Shown: positions 8,798 to 17,643 of the stretch, piece by piece
Layout: the number at the start of each line of letters is the position of its first letter
Numbering within the stretch: the first letter of the stretch is position 1
Origin: Dyadobacter sp. CY261
GTDB taxonomy: Bacteria; Bacteroidota; Bacteroidia; Cytophagales; Spirosomataceae
NCBI RefSeq assembly: GCF_021440085.1
Contig: NZ_JAKCPW010000001.1
Span: forward strand, 806,001-870,000
DNA: 64,000 nucleotides
Reading direction: 5' to 3'
Program-made: the position numbers and the translations under genes
The notes under the pieces: generated by a model
Databases searched by the model: none
The model's input: only the letters and a program-made list of their open reading frames with translations
Told to the model about the DNA's origin: nothing

Positions 8798-8812
8798 CCA
8801 ATTCAAAATTGG
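8798..8812 (+). promoter_or_regulatory. Inverted repeat upstream of the response regulator
   Basis: CCAATT-CAA-AATTGG, a perfect 6-bp inverted repeat 31 bp before the ATG at 8844. It could be an operator for autoregulation by the LuxR-type regulator or a 5' UTR hairpin; the sequence alone does not decide. Confidence 0.4.
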
Positions 8813-8843
8813 ACCTGCGTAACCCTTTTAAAATCATCATGTA

Positions 8844-9491
8844 ATGAAATCAACTATTGCGATCGTTGACGACCATACATTAATGGCCACAGCATTATCC
8901 GGCCTTGTGCGGCAGTACCAGGACTACGAAGTGCTTTACGATGTTCAGAGCGGTAGGGATTTGATGCATCGTTTGCGACAAAACATGATTCCGGAAATTA
9001 TTCTTCTGGATGTTAATATGCCAGAAATGACAGGCTTTGAAGTGGCCTTGTGGTTGAAGGATAATCATCCCGGTATCAGAGTAATCGCTTTGTCAATGAA
9101 TGACAAGGAAGAGGCTATCGTGAAAATGTTGAGAAACGGTGCCTGTGGTTATCTTTTAAAAGGTTGCAAAGCCCACGAGCTCAAAACCGCGCTCGATATG
9201 GTAGTAAGTAAGGGATTTTATTACAGCGAATTCATGACGAGCCAGCTGATCAGGAGTTTAAGTATGCCGGTCACAGAGGATGTCGCCACCAGATTGGGAC
9301 TGACACAACGCGAAAAAGATTTTATTCAGCTCGCCTGCGGTGATCTGACCTATATCGAAATCGCTGATAAGTTATGCGTCAGTCCACGCACGGTGGATGG
9401 TTACCGGGAGGCTGTTTTTCAGAAGATGGAGGTGAAAAGCAGAACGGGGATGGTCATTGCGGCTATCAGGCTAAAGATCATCAGTATATGA
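8844..9491 (+). CDS. LuxR/NarL-type response regulator
   Basis: 215 aa. The receiver domain (1-120) has the acidic pair Asp9/Asp10 in IAIVDDHTLM, the phospho-acceptor Asp56 in ILLDVNMPEM, the conserved Ser/Thr near VIALSMND and Lys in GYLLKG. The C-terminal LuxR-type helix-turn-helix spans about 148-205 (LTQREKDFIQLACGDLTYIE, IADKLCVSPRTVDGYREAVF). It should bind DNA when phosphorylated. A HisKA_3-type histidine kinase lies 1.5 kb downstream on the same strand (11023-11856) and is the natural partner, although two other genes intervene. Confidence 0.92.
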   Translation: MKSTIAIVDDHTLMATALSGLVRQYQDYEVLYDVQSGRDLMHRLRQNMIPEIILLDVNMPEMTGFEVALWLKDNHPGIRVIALSMNDKEEAIVKMLRNGACGYLLKGCKAHELKTALDMVVSKGFYYSEFMTSQLIRSLSMPVTEDVATRLGLTQREKDFIQLACGDLTYIEIADKLCVSPRTVDGYREAVFQKMEVKSRTGMVIAAIRLKIISI

Positions 9492-9572
9492 GGTATTGCC
9501 ACAATGCTTCACGGGTGTTTTTACGGTACATCAAACGGGAGAATGCTCATAGTTTGAAAAGACATCGCAGTA

Positions 9573-9580
9573 TAGTTTTG
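9573..9580 (+). promoter_or_regulatory. Bacteroidota -7 box for the gene at 9612
   Basis: TAGTTTTG fits the TAnnTTTG consensus 32 bp before the ATG, with a TTTG at 9553-9556 as a possible -33 element (16 bp apart, slightly short). Confidence 0.5.
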
Positions 9581-9611
9581 TCCCAGTAAGCCACTTAAAC
9601 TTTTATCAATT

Positions 9612-10376
9612 ATGCCATTTTTAGTTACTTCCTCCATCGAGAAAGCTGGTAACGTGGTAGTGCCGTCGGCACTGCTCCGGTCGCCCGACCTCCAATATTT
9701 AGTCCAAGCCGCGGCGGATCCGGCTGTGGCGGTTGCATTGGCGCCTGGCCCGGGCATTAAATGGGAAGATGTTCAGCGATATCGCAAGAACTTCGAAGAC
9801 CGGGTTGCGGATGTCTTTAAGACTAATGGGCTCGATCACTCTGGCGATCTGCGACCGATCGAACTTGATCCGGACGTTTTGGATACATTGGTTGACAGTG
9901 CAACTGACGGTCATTACCTGGTTGCCCATTATTATTGCGATGGGCCCCCACTTTACGAGAACCTGAATGTTGCATTGTGTATCAAAAGAAGAAGGGCCGG
10001 CAGTGAGCCGGATGATGATATAATCAACAGCCATGTGATAGATACGCATGGCAACCCTCTCGCCAATTTTCCGAAAAAAATAGAAAACTATAAAAACAGG
10101 CGCGATGAAATAATTAATAGTGGTAAAACCCATGCATTTGATTTTGATAAAGAAGGTCGGGGGCATCTTATCAATACAGATCTGCGGTTTGTAATCACTC
10201 TTTTGAAACAGTCAAGAGATAAACTATACCTGTATTTTATCCTGGATAACCAGGCGCCTGGTGAGAATTCCACATTAAGCGTGGTGCTTGCCGACCAGCT
10301 ACTCGACTTTTCAAATCCGAATCCGGTTGATGTTATCGTATACGATCACGGTACCCAATGCTGTCCACTGAAATAG
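9612..10376 (+). CDS. Hypothetical protein within signalling block
   Basis: 254 aa, family not recognised. It has no signal peptide or membrane helix. The first third is hydrophobic and Ala/Pro-rich (VVPSALLRSPDLQYLVQAAA, VAVALAPGPGIKWEDVQRY). The centre is charged (IENYKNRRDEIINSGKTHAF) and the end is beta-rich, closing with the Cys pair CCPLK. Its 3' end overlaps the following membrane protein gene by 19 bp, which suggests coupled expression with the sensor proteins downstream. It may be an input or accessory protein of that system (inference). Confidence 0.6.
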   Translation: MPFLVTSSIEKAGNVVVPSALLRSPDLQYLVQAAADPAVAVALAPGPGIKWEDVQRYRKNFEDRVADVFKTNGLDHSGDLRPIELDPDVLDTLVDSATDGHYLVAHYYCDGPPLYENLNVALCIKRRRAGSEPDDDIINSHVIDTHGNPLANFPKKIENYKNRRDEIINSGKTHAFDFDKEGRGHLINTDLRFVITLLKQSRDKLYLYFILDNQAPGENSTLSVVLADQLLDFSNPNPVDVIVYDHGTQCCPLK

Positions 10377-11053
10377 TATTTACTGTACAAAAATTGTATT
10401 TGTTTTTTCTATTCGTTTGCCTTGTGATCGGTCTCTATTCATATAGACATCTGTCGCAAGGCTTGCGTTATATAGTATTTCTGGTTGGAGTAAGTCTGAT
10501 TGCAGAGAGTATCGGACTCTATATGTTATATCAGAGGACAGACAATAAAATTGTTTTTGTCGTATATCAGATATTTGAATACATATTACTGTCAGCTTAT
10601 TTTATGTCCATTATTTCGAATGGGCTCGTAAAAAAAGTCATTATAATCAGTTGCGTATTCATCACATCTCTTAATTTGATACTTGAATATTTGTTCCTTG
10701 TTTTTAAGCTATTGTTTCCTATTTATAAGTATGATTTAGCGCCAACTAACAATCGCATGTTCTTATTGGCAGCTTTGATGTTGATAGCATGGAGTAGCAC
10801 CTATCTTTTACAGTTATTCCGAGACATTTCTAATGACAGTGTAGGACACAATGCGCACTTCTGGATCTGCGCAGGAATTGTCTTTTTTTATGCCGGAGTA
10901 TTCTTTCACATGGGGCTTATCCAGTTGATCGCGGAAAATAATAAGCCAGCGGCTAGGGTGCTGACAATTTTAATGATTCTCCTAAATTGCATGCTATATG
11001 GACTGATGACTTTCGGACTAACATGCAACCTGAGAAAACGGAAATTATTGTAG
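10358..11053 (+). CDS. Multi-pass membrane protein (seven-helix sensor-like)
   Basis: 231 aa, almost entirely hydrophobic. Segments begin LYLFFLFVCLVIGLYSY, YIVFLVGVSLIAESIGLYML and VYQIFEYILLSAYFMSII, and the last ends before the basic tail CNLRKRKLL, giving about seven helices. It has no catalytic domain. Similar stand-alone helical bundles in Bacteroidota accompany histidine kinases. Here the gene overlaps the kinase start by 31 bp, so the two proteins are probably made together and may form one receptor-kinase complex (inference). Codon use is more A+T-rich than in the catabolic genes nearby. Confidence 0.7.
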   Translation: MLSTEIVFTVQKLYLFFLFVCLVIGLYSYRHLSQGLRYIVFLVGVSLIAESIGLYMLYQRTDNKIVFVVYQIFEYILLSAYFMSIISNGLVKKVIIISCVFITSLNLILEYLFLVFKLLFPIYKYDLAPTNNRMFLLAALMLIAWSSTYLLQLFRDISNDSVGHNAHFWICAGIVFFYAGVFFHMGLIQLIAENNKPAARVLTILMILLNCMLYGLMTFGLTCNLRKRKLL

Positions 11054-11856
11054 TTGCTGTGGCCGGAACAGTTCTGGTACTGCTGCTTATCGGTTTTCTG
11101 TCGGGGTTGTTCTTTATTTTTCAACGACGCATCCTTCATCATAATCAGGAAAAAGCCGCTTTGCATGCAAAGTATGCTCAGGAAATTCTTCAAACGCAGC
11201 TCGAAATCCAGAATGCGACCCTGCAACAGATATCCCAGGAACTTCATGATAACATTGGCCAACTGCTTTCGGTGGCTAGGATTAATCTGAATATATTGGA
11301 AAACTTCCAGAATCTGGGAGAAGCAGAGCCCTACATTGTTCAGACCAATGAACTTGTCGCGCAACTGATCCAGGATGTAAGGGCACTTACCCGAAGCTTC
11401 GATGGGGACTTTGTGAAGACTTTCGGGCTCGTCGAAAATATCACACATGAACTGGCACGCGTAGGCAAAACCAAAAGATTTTTAACGGAATTCGACGTTA
11501 CAGGCCATTCGGGCACACTGAGATATGAAGACGAGCTGGTTGTCTTCAGAATTTTTCAGGAAGTGTTGAACAATTGCATAAAACACTCCCGGGCATCAAA
11601 AATTCAGGTAGTTGCTGCGTATGCGTCTGATATTTTTGAGCTCAGTGTTTCCGATGACGGGCAGGGATTCGATATCAATAGGGTCGGGACGTCCTTTGGG
11701 CAATCGGGTGCGGGTTTGCGGAATATCAGGCGACGTGCCGAACTGATCGGAGGGGAGCTGGTAGTTCAGTCGTCCTTCGGATCAGGAACAAATGTGCACC
11801 TGACCGTTCCCAACCGCGTTGGTTCGGAGATGACTGATTTAAGTAAAAAGAGCTAA
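11023..11856 (+). CDS. Sensor histidine kinase (HisKA_3/HATPase_c)
   Basis: 277 aa. One N-terminal membrane helix (residues 8-30, VVAVAGTVLVLLLIGFLSGL) is followed by a coiled-coil and the HisKA_3 phospho-acceptor box ISQELHDNIGQLLSVARINL. The ATPase domain has the N-box VLNNCIKHSRA, G1 DDGQGFD and G2 GAGLRNIRRRAELIGG. There is no periplasmic sensor domain, so input probably comes from the overlapping multi-pass protein. This NarX/DesK-type kinase matches the LuxR-type response regulator at 8844. The start at 11023 follows from the membrane helix; an in-frame upstream ATG at 10987 would extend deeper into the preceding gene. Confidence 0.9.
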   Translation: MQPEKTEIIVVAVAGTVLVLLLIGFLSGLFFIFQRRILHHNQEKAALHAKYAQEILQTQLEIQNATLQQISQELHDNIGQLLSVARINLNILENFQNLGEAEPYIVQTNELVAQLIQDVRALTRSFDGDFVKTFGLVENITHELARVGKTKRFLTEFDVTGHSGTLRYEDELVVFRIFQEVLNNCIKHSRASKIQVVAAYASDIFELSVSDDGQGFDINRVGTSFGQSGAGLRNIRRRAELIGGELVVQSSFGSGTNVHLTVPNRVGSEMTDLSKKS

Positions 11857-11874
11857 AAATCCGCTTCGATTATA

Positions 11875-12957
11875 ATGGACAACTGGAAAGCGATTGTGTA
11901 TCTTCTGGCTTTCGGGCAAGGGTTTATTCTCAGCCTTTCGCTGATGGTGAGAGGCGGCCGTCGTGAGAGCTTATTCCTGGGCCTGATCCTGCTGGTACTT
12001 TGTCAGGAACTGCTGAATGCCTGGGGTATGCAGGTACATTACCACAGTCGGCCGGATGCTATCCCTTTCTGGAATGCGCAGAGCTATCTGCTGCTTCCGC
12101 TTTCGCTATGGTTTTTTGTCAGGTTTACCACAGAGCCGGGTTATGTTTTTAAATGGAAATACAGTCTGTTCTTCTTGCCGATCCCGGTGGAGGTGGCTGT
12201 GCGCTGTGTCTGGCAAGCGTATCGGCATATCTCCCACGAGCCGATCCCTTCCTTGCTTGATAATCCGGTATGGTTCTTTTTGACAGAAATATTACCGATA
12301 ATAGGCATGGTGGGTGTATTGGGCATGTATGGGTATAAGTTACACGGCTTTCATTTGCTTTGGAAAAGGCATCGCGTGAGCTTTGATATCCGGGCTTGCT
12401 TTCGGCTTTACGGGCTGTTTTCGTTCCTCGTTTTACTGACAATCCTCTGGATAGCAGGCGTCATATTCGCATGGCCGGTTTTTTCGGGTATCGAGGTGCT
12501 GCTCACAATATGTCTGTTTGGGTTGGGCTACATCGGATATATCGATCCCGAGTTTTTTACGTTGCCCGCATTGCCCAGGGAAAAGCCAATAGAGAAACCC
12601 GATTTTGCGCGTTACGACGATGATGCCGAGTGGCAGCGGTTGCAGGATGTTTTCGCGAAAGAACAACTGTATATTCAGTCAGGACTGACGCTGGATGATG
12701 TGACGACCCGGTTGCAGTTACCGCCACGGTACATTTCATATCTGATCAATACCTATTCGGATACCAATTTCAATGGCTTCGTAAATGGCTTCAGAGTGGA
12801 GGAAGTCATACGAAAACTGGCTGATCCTCAGGAGCAGCACAAAACCATCCTCGCGCTTGCATTCGAAGCGGGGTTCAGCTCCAAATCTACTTTTAACCAG
12901 GTGTTCAGACAGCACAAGGGTAAGTCGCCGTCGCAGTTTATACTGGTGCATAAATAG
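11875..12957 (+). CDS. Membrane-anchored AraC family transcriptional regulator
   Basis: 360 aa. About seven N-terminal membrane helices (residues 5-225, e.g. IVYLLAFGQGFILSLSLMV and LFSFLVLLTILWIAGVIFAW) precede a C-terminal AraC-type double helix-turn-helix domain (about 255-358). The latter has LTLDDVTTRLQLPPRYISYL and ILALAFEAGFSSKSTFNQVF, ending in the family's GKSPSQF signature. Such proteins sense a signal at the membrane and act on nearby promoters. It follows the histidine kinase by 18 bp and so belongs to the same transcription unit. Tandem palindromes just after its stop codon are candidate targets. Confidence 0.88.
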   Translation: MDNWKAIVYLLAFGQGFILSLSLMVRGGRRESLFLGLILLVLCQELLNAWGMQVHYHSRPDAIPFWNAQSYLLLPLSLWFFVRFTTEPGYVFKWKYSLFFLPIPVEVAVRCVWQAYRHISHEPIPSLLDNPVWFFLTEILPIIGMVGVLGMYGYKLHGFHLLWKRHRVSFDIRACFRLYGLFSFLVLLTILWIAGVIFAWPVFSGIEVLLTICLFGLGYIGYIDPEFFTLPALPREKPIEKPDFARYDDDAEWQRLQDVFAKEQLYIQSGLTLDDVTTRLQLPPRYISYLINTYSDTNFNGFVNGFRVEEVIRKLADPQEQHKTILALAFEAGFSSKSTFNQVFRQHKGKSPSQFILVHK

Positions 12958-12998
12958 CGGCTTTCCGGGGCAAGCGAGGATGAAAAGCAAAAATGCAA

Positions 12999-13042
12999 GT
13001 CCGGAAACATGATTCTGGACGTCCGGAAATGTGTTCCGGGGC
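12999..13042 (+). repeat. Two tandem 22-bp near-palindromes, candidate operator
   Basis: Two adjacent 22-bp units both begin GTCCGGAAA and agree at 16 of 22 positions. The first is a near-perfect palindrome (9 of 11 positions per half, GTCCGGAAACA against GTCCAGAATCA). The second contains CCGGAA and TTCCGG five bases apart. They sit 58 bp before the DUF4932 gene and 41 bp after the membrane AraC gene. No U-tract follows, so an operator is likelier than a terminator. Confidence 0.5.
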
Positions 13043-13100
13043 GATCGGTATGCCTGCGGCGGCTTGTTTTGCTGCATAACCATTCAATGCATTTCAAGTT

Positions 13101-14246
13101 ATGCTTAAACCGATCTTGTTTCTGTTAGCCATGTTATGGGCGCCCTGCGCATTTTGTAAAACTCCCAAAGACCAGGAAGGGCGTGGCCCCGGCCGTCCTT
13201 TCAATGTAAAAATCAATACCAATGTAGAGCTCCTTGGCTTCATCTATTTCGTGGGCTACGAGGGCGCTCAATCTGAAACTGCTTCTTATTCCGAGAAGGA
13301 CCGCAAGCGCTATGCGTATGGGATCGACCTTTACCATCGGTACAAATCCTTTGAGGGTAGCAAGCATCTCGCGGTTGCAGTCGGTTTCGCCCAGGATATC
13401 TGGCTCGACTATTTTATCAATCTGCTGGTACAGCTGGAAGACGTTCCAAATGCAAAATTGCGGGATCAGATCGACCCGGCCTATTACCTTCGTTTTTCGC
13501 CCAAAGGCGAAGTAGTGGAGGCAAAAAGGAATGCTTCCGCATTTATCGCAGCCATGAATGGGCTTTATAACGAGGTCGATTTTGGTTCTTATCTGAGTCA
13601 AAGTAAGGATCTCTATGCAAATGCAATACATCAGGTCACGGCAGGGCTACCCGACGACCGTTTCCTGCCTGCCATGGAAGCATTTTACCAGCAGCATTTT
13701 GATAGTTATAATCTGGTACCCAGCCTCACGATCCCAGCCGGCATGGGTTTTGGCGCAAAGCACACCTCGCTCGGGCAGACACACGCCTATCATATTTTCG
13801 GCACATTCGGCATTCAGCAATGGACCGATACTGCCCGACTCGACATGGGATTTGCCGATCAAAAGCATCTATTGGAACTAAGCACGCACGAATTCGGGCA
13901 TTCTTTTGCCAATCCCTGCGTGGACCGCCTGCCCAAAGAATTGATGCACGAAACGCAGCCGCTCTACGAACCTGTCAGGGAGGAGATGACGCGCCAGGCT
14001 TATACCAGTTGGAAAAGTTGTCTGTATGAGCATTTCGTAAGAGCAGGGGAAGTGATTATCGCGCGTAACCTGGGGCATGATGAGGACGCCGAACGGATCC
14101 GCGAATACTATATTTCTGGTCGTAAGTTCATTTATCTGGACATTTTGATTGACGAACTCAGTAAGTACAACTTGTCGGGAAAAGGGAGCTATCAACAGGC
14201 CGTTAAGGAGGCTATGCTGCGCTTGCGGGAGCGCATAAAGCCCTGA
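13101..14246 (+). CDS. DUF4932 protein, putative secreted zinc metallopeptidase
   Basis: 381 aa with a Sec signal peptide (MLKPILFLLAMLWAPCAFC). The opening INTNVELLGFIYFVGYEG is characteristic of DUF4932. The segment LLELSTHEFGHSFANPCVDR carries a HExxH zinc motif. A possible third ligand Glu lies in the following helix (LYEPVREEMTRQAY). Family members have no established substrate. The gene lies behind the membrane-anchored AraC gene and the tandem palindromes, so it may be that regulator's target (inference). Confidence 0.8.
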   Translation: MLKPILFLLAMLWAPCAFCKTPKDQEGRGPGRPFNVKINTNVELLGFIYFVGYEGAQSETASYSEKDRKRYAYGIDLYHRYKSFEGSKHLAVAVGFAQDIWLDYFINLLVQLEDVPNAKLRDQIDPAYYLRFSPKGEVVEAKRNASAFIAAMNGLYNEVDFGSYLSQSKDLYANAIHQVTAGLPDDRFLPAMEAFYQQHFDSYNLVPSLTIPAGMGFGAKHTSLGQTHAYHIFGTFGIQQWTDTARLDMGFADQKHLLELSTHEFGHSFANPCVDRLPKELMHETQPLYEPVREEMTRQAYTSWKSCLYEHFVRAGEVIIARNLGHDEDAERIREYYISGRKFIYLDILIDELSKYNLSGKGSYQQAVKEAMLRLRERIKP

Positions 14247-14278
14247 GGAGCATGTTTATTGACTGCGATACAGCGGCT

Positions 14279-14343
14279 TGAAAAATAATATCACAAAAGC
14301 AAACAAAAGTAGCGGAACCCGGATTTGCTAGAAGGTAATTTTG
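14279..14343 (+). promoter_or_regulatory. susC promoter with shared regulon element (copy 1)
   Basis: The 34-bp element spans 14279-14312: left part TGAAAAATAATATCAC, then AAAGTAG at 14306. The -7 box TAATTTTG is at 14336-14343, 47 bp after the TATC core, and the ATG is at 14383. No TTTG stands at the usual -33 spacing, consistent with an activator-dependent promoter. The same arrangement recurs before the MFS, aldolase, ridA and hisD-like genes. Confidence 0.75.
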
Positions 14344-14382
14344 TCAGATACTCATGTTGCAAAACCTTCTAAGCTAATAATT

Positions 14383-17300
14383 ATGCAAAAGAAAATTTTA
14401 TTAAATCTTTCTATTTGTAAGTGCGCTCTTTGGTTGCTGTTACTGGTGTGTCTGGGACAGACAGATGCTTTTGCCCAGCAATCCAGGAAAATCTCCGGAA
14501 AAGTGACGGACGAGAAAAACGAGCCGCTGCCGGGGGTGAATGTACAGCTGAAAGGCACTACCACAGGTTCCAGTACGGATGTCGACGGAAGTTACTCGAT
14601 CAATGTCGGCGGCGAGGACACCCGGCTGATCTTCTCTTTTATCGGGTACAAAAGCCAGGAAGTGACGATCGGGAATGGCTCGGTGGTGGACGTGAAACTG
14701 GTGGCCGATATTTCGGTTTTGAACGAAGTAGTGGTGGTGGGTTACGGTACGCAATCGCGGGAGACGGTGACGACTTCGATTGCGAAACTCGACACGCGTG
14801 TAATGCAGAACGTTACCTATGCCAACCCGGCGTCGGCATTGCAGGGGACAATTCCAGGCCTGCGCGTGCAGAGCACATCCGGGCAGCCCGGCGACCGCCC
14901 GCGTGTGATCCTTCGCGGGGGAACGTCGATCAACAACCCGAATGGCTCCTCGCCGTTATATGTCGTCGACGGCGTGATCCGGAGCGATATGGACCATATT
15001 AACCCGGCGGATATCGAGTCGGTGCAGGTTTTGAAGGATGCGGCTTCTACGTCCATTTACGGTGCCAGGGCCTCCAATGGAGTTATTATTGTGGAGACCA
15101 AATCGGGCAAATCGGGTCGGATGCAGGTTTCCTACAACTATAACCTCACTACCTCCAAAGTAGCAAAGTTGTATGAACTGGCTGACGCAAAGGATTTTAT
15201 CAAATTCATGCGTCTGGGTATCGCGGCCAGTGGGGTGAAAGCGCCCAGTACGCTGGCATTTCTGACGCAGGCCAATGCAGGCGGTACAGGTAACGATCTC
15301 ACCAACAAGACCGCCTTCACAACCATGTACCTCAATGGCGATAACGAGCACCTGCTCGACCTTCCTGCCGACCAATGGGGTGCCAGATGGGAAACCACTC
15401 CCGACCCGCTCGATCCGGGTAAGACGTTGATTTTCAAAGGCACCGATTTTCAGAAAACGATTTTCAGAAGGGCTTATACGCACGATCACAATCTCTCGGT
15501 ATCCGGCGGTTCCGAAAAAGTCCGGTACAGCATGGGCCTGGGTTACCTGAATGCACAGGGTATATCCATTAATACAGATTATCAACGTGTAACGCTGAAT
15601 ATGAACGGCGATATGCAGGTGACCAAGAACCTGAATTTTTTCAGCCGGATTAATTATGCGAATGTCGAGGATAATCAGGTGCCGGATGTGGGCATTGTTT
15701 TCAAAAACAATATCAACACCGCACAAACTTCGAAATATCAGTTTGAGGACGGCTCGCTCGCTCCGGGAAGGCTTTTTACAAATGGTAACCCGGCCTATTA
15801 CATTAGTCGCTACGACGCCAAGCGCCGCCGCGACAATTATATGTTTGTGGTGGGAGGGAAATGGGAGATCGTGCCGGGGCTGACGTTCCGCCCGCAGGTG
15901 TCGCTCATTAATAACAACTTTGCGCGCCGGAGCTTCCTGAAATCTTACCTGGATGGTCCGTTGGTGCTCAACCAGAACCGAGAGGCGACATTTGGTGAAA
16001 CCAATCTCGTGCAGCGGCAGGCCGATGCGGTTTTCAACTATGTTAAATCGATCGGTAACCAGCATCATTTCGAAGGGACAATAGGTTATTCCTATTTCAA
16101 GACCCTGAACCGCGACGTGACGGCCGTGGGACGCAATTCCGCCACCGACATTATCCCTACCCTGAATGCTTCGGCTACACCCTGGAGTGTGACAGGCTCA
16201 GAATCGGAGCAGTTGTTGTACGGCTATTTCGGACGGATCAACTATAATTTTGATCAGAAATACCTTTTGAGCATCAACGCGCGCTACGACGGCGCTTCCA
16301 ACCTCGGTGCGGAATACAAATGGGGCTTTTTCCCCGGCGTGTCGCTGGGCTGGAACCTGCACCGCGAGAATTTCTGGAAGGGCATGCCAGCGGCGGTCAA
16401 TAGCCTGAAACTACGTGGAAGTTATGGGGTGAATGGAAATATCAGCGGCCTTGGTAATTACCAGGCGCAGGGCGCTTACGATGTCGGTAGCCGGTATTTT
16501 GGAGATGCGGCGATCTACAACTCGGCCCTCGCCAACCCGGCGTTGCAGTGGGAACGCTCCAAAACGCTCAACTTCGGATTTGACCTCGGCTTGCTCAACA
16601 ACCGTATTTCCGGCGTCTTTGACATTTACCGCCGTGTGACGGACAACCTGCTCACCGATCTCGCACTACCCCGTACGACCGGCTTTACCAGCATTCTCAC
16701 CAATCTGGGGAGTTTGGAAAACAAAGGCTTGGAGTTTGAACTGAATGCTTCGATCCTTTCCGCGCAATCAGAATTTCAGTGGACGGCATCGTTGAATGCG
16801 AGTTATGTCAAAATTAAAATCCTGGAACTGCCCGACAATGGCATCGAAAACAACCGCATCGGTGGGGTGAATATATGGGATCCCGAAACCGGCGCATATG
16901 CATGGAAAGGCGGCTTGCAGGAAAAGGGCCAGATAGGAGATATGTTTGCCTACAAACAACTGGGCATTTACGCCACGGATGAGGCCGCAGCCGCTGGTCC
17001 GAAAGACATGCTTGTGGTGGGCACCGACAAAACCAAGCACGGTGGCGACGTGAACTGGCTCGATTCGGACGGCAACGGCATCATCGACGACAAGGACCGC
17101 ATTTACATGGGTAATCCTTATCCGACCTGGACAGGTGGTTTTACCAATCGATTGAATTACAAAGGTTTCGGGTTGACGATCCGGATGGATTACACTACCG
17201 GCCATATGATCTACAACGAAACCAAAGCACGCGTGCTCGGCAACTTCTCCGGCCAGAATGCCATTTCAAAGGCTGTCACGCGTTCGTGGCAGAAACAGGG

Positions 17301-17613
17301 CGATGTTACCGACATTCCGCGCTATTACTGGGCGGACCAGAACCAGCAGTCGAACCTGTACCGCGGGAACTCGCATTACTACGAAAAGGGCGATTTCCTT
17401 TGTCTGCGCGAGATTTCGCTCGGCTATAATTTCCCGCAATCGCCCCTAAGTAAAGCGAAAATCGCTGCGTTGCGGGTCCACGTAACGGCCAATAACTTGA
17501 AATACTTCACCAAATTCACCGGGCTCAACCCCGAGGAGGGCGGTACCGACAATGGCCGTTACCCGAACCCGCGCAATTTCATTTTCGGTGTGCAGATCAC
17601 CCCGGCATTTTAA
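14383..17613 (+). CDS. SusC/RagA-type TonB-dependent outer membrane transporter
   Basis: 1076 aa. A signal peptide is followed by a carboxypeptidase-regulatory-like domain (KISGKVTDEKNEPLPGVNVQ to about residue 100), the TonB box-like VVVVGYGTQ, a plug with LYVVDGVI and ASTSIYGARASNGVIIVETK, and a 22-strand barrel ending NPRNFIFGVQITPAF. It should import oligomeric substrate with its SusD partner 30 bp downstream. It lacks the N-terminal STN domain found in the second SusC of this window, so it is not expected to signal to an ECF sigma/FecR pair. Regulation fits the AraC-type element upstream. The ATG at 14383 is the first that gives a normal signal peptide. Confidence 0.95.
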   Translation: MQKKILLNLSICKCALWLLLLVCLGQTDAFAQQSRKISGKVTDEKNEPLPGVNVQLKGTTTGSSTDVDGSYSINVGGEDTRLIFSFIGYKSQEVTIGNGSVVDVKLVADISVLNEVVVVGYGTQSRETVTTSIAKLDTRVMQNVTYANPASALQGTIPGLRVQSTSGQPGDRPRVILRGGTSINNPNGSSPLYVVDGVIRSDMDHINPADIESVQVLKDAASTSIYGARASNGVIIVETKSGKSGRMQVSYNYNLTTSKVAKLYELADAKDFIKFMRLGIAASGVKAPSTLAFLTQANAGGTGNDLTNKTAFTTMYLNGDNEHLLDLPADQWGARWETTPDPLDPGKTLIFKGTDFQKTIFRRAYTHDHNLSVSGGSEKVRYSMGLGYLNAQGISINTDYQRVTLNMNGDMQVTKNLNFFSRINYANVEDNQVPDVGIVFKNNINTAQTSKYQFEDGSLAPGRLFTNGNPAYYISRYDAKRRRDNYMFVVGGKWEIVPGLTFRPQVSLINNNFARRSFLKSYLDGPLVLNQNREATFGETNLVQRQADAVFNYVKSIGNQHHFEGTIGYSYFKTLNRDVTAVGRNSATDIIPTLNASATPWSVTGSESEQLLYGYFGRINYNFDQKYLLSINARYDGASNLGAEYKWGFFPGVSLGWNLHRENFWKGMPAAVNSLKLRGSYGVNGNISGLGNYQAQGAYDVGSRYFGDAAIYNSALANPALQWERSKTLNFGFDLGLLNNRISGVFDIYRRVTDNLLTDLALPRTTGFTSILTNLGSLENKGLEFELNASILSAQSEFQWTASLNASYVKIKILELPDNGIENNRIGGVNIWDPETGAYAWKGGLQEKGQIGDMFAYKQLGIYATDEAAAAGPKDMLVVGTDKTKHGGDVNWLDSDGNGIIDDKDRIYMGNPYPTWTGGFTNRLNYKGFGLTIRMDYTTGHMIYNETKARVLGNFSGQNAISKAVTRSWQKQGDVTDIPRYYWADQNQQSNLYRGNSHYYEKGDFLCLREISLGYNFPQSPLSKAKIAALRVHVTANNLKYFTKFTGLNPEEGGTDNGRYPNPRNFIFGVQITPAF

Positions 17614-17643
17614 GAAAAACCAACCTTCAAACCGGCATTCTAT

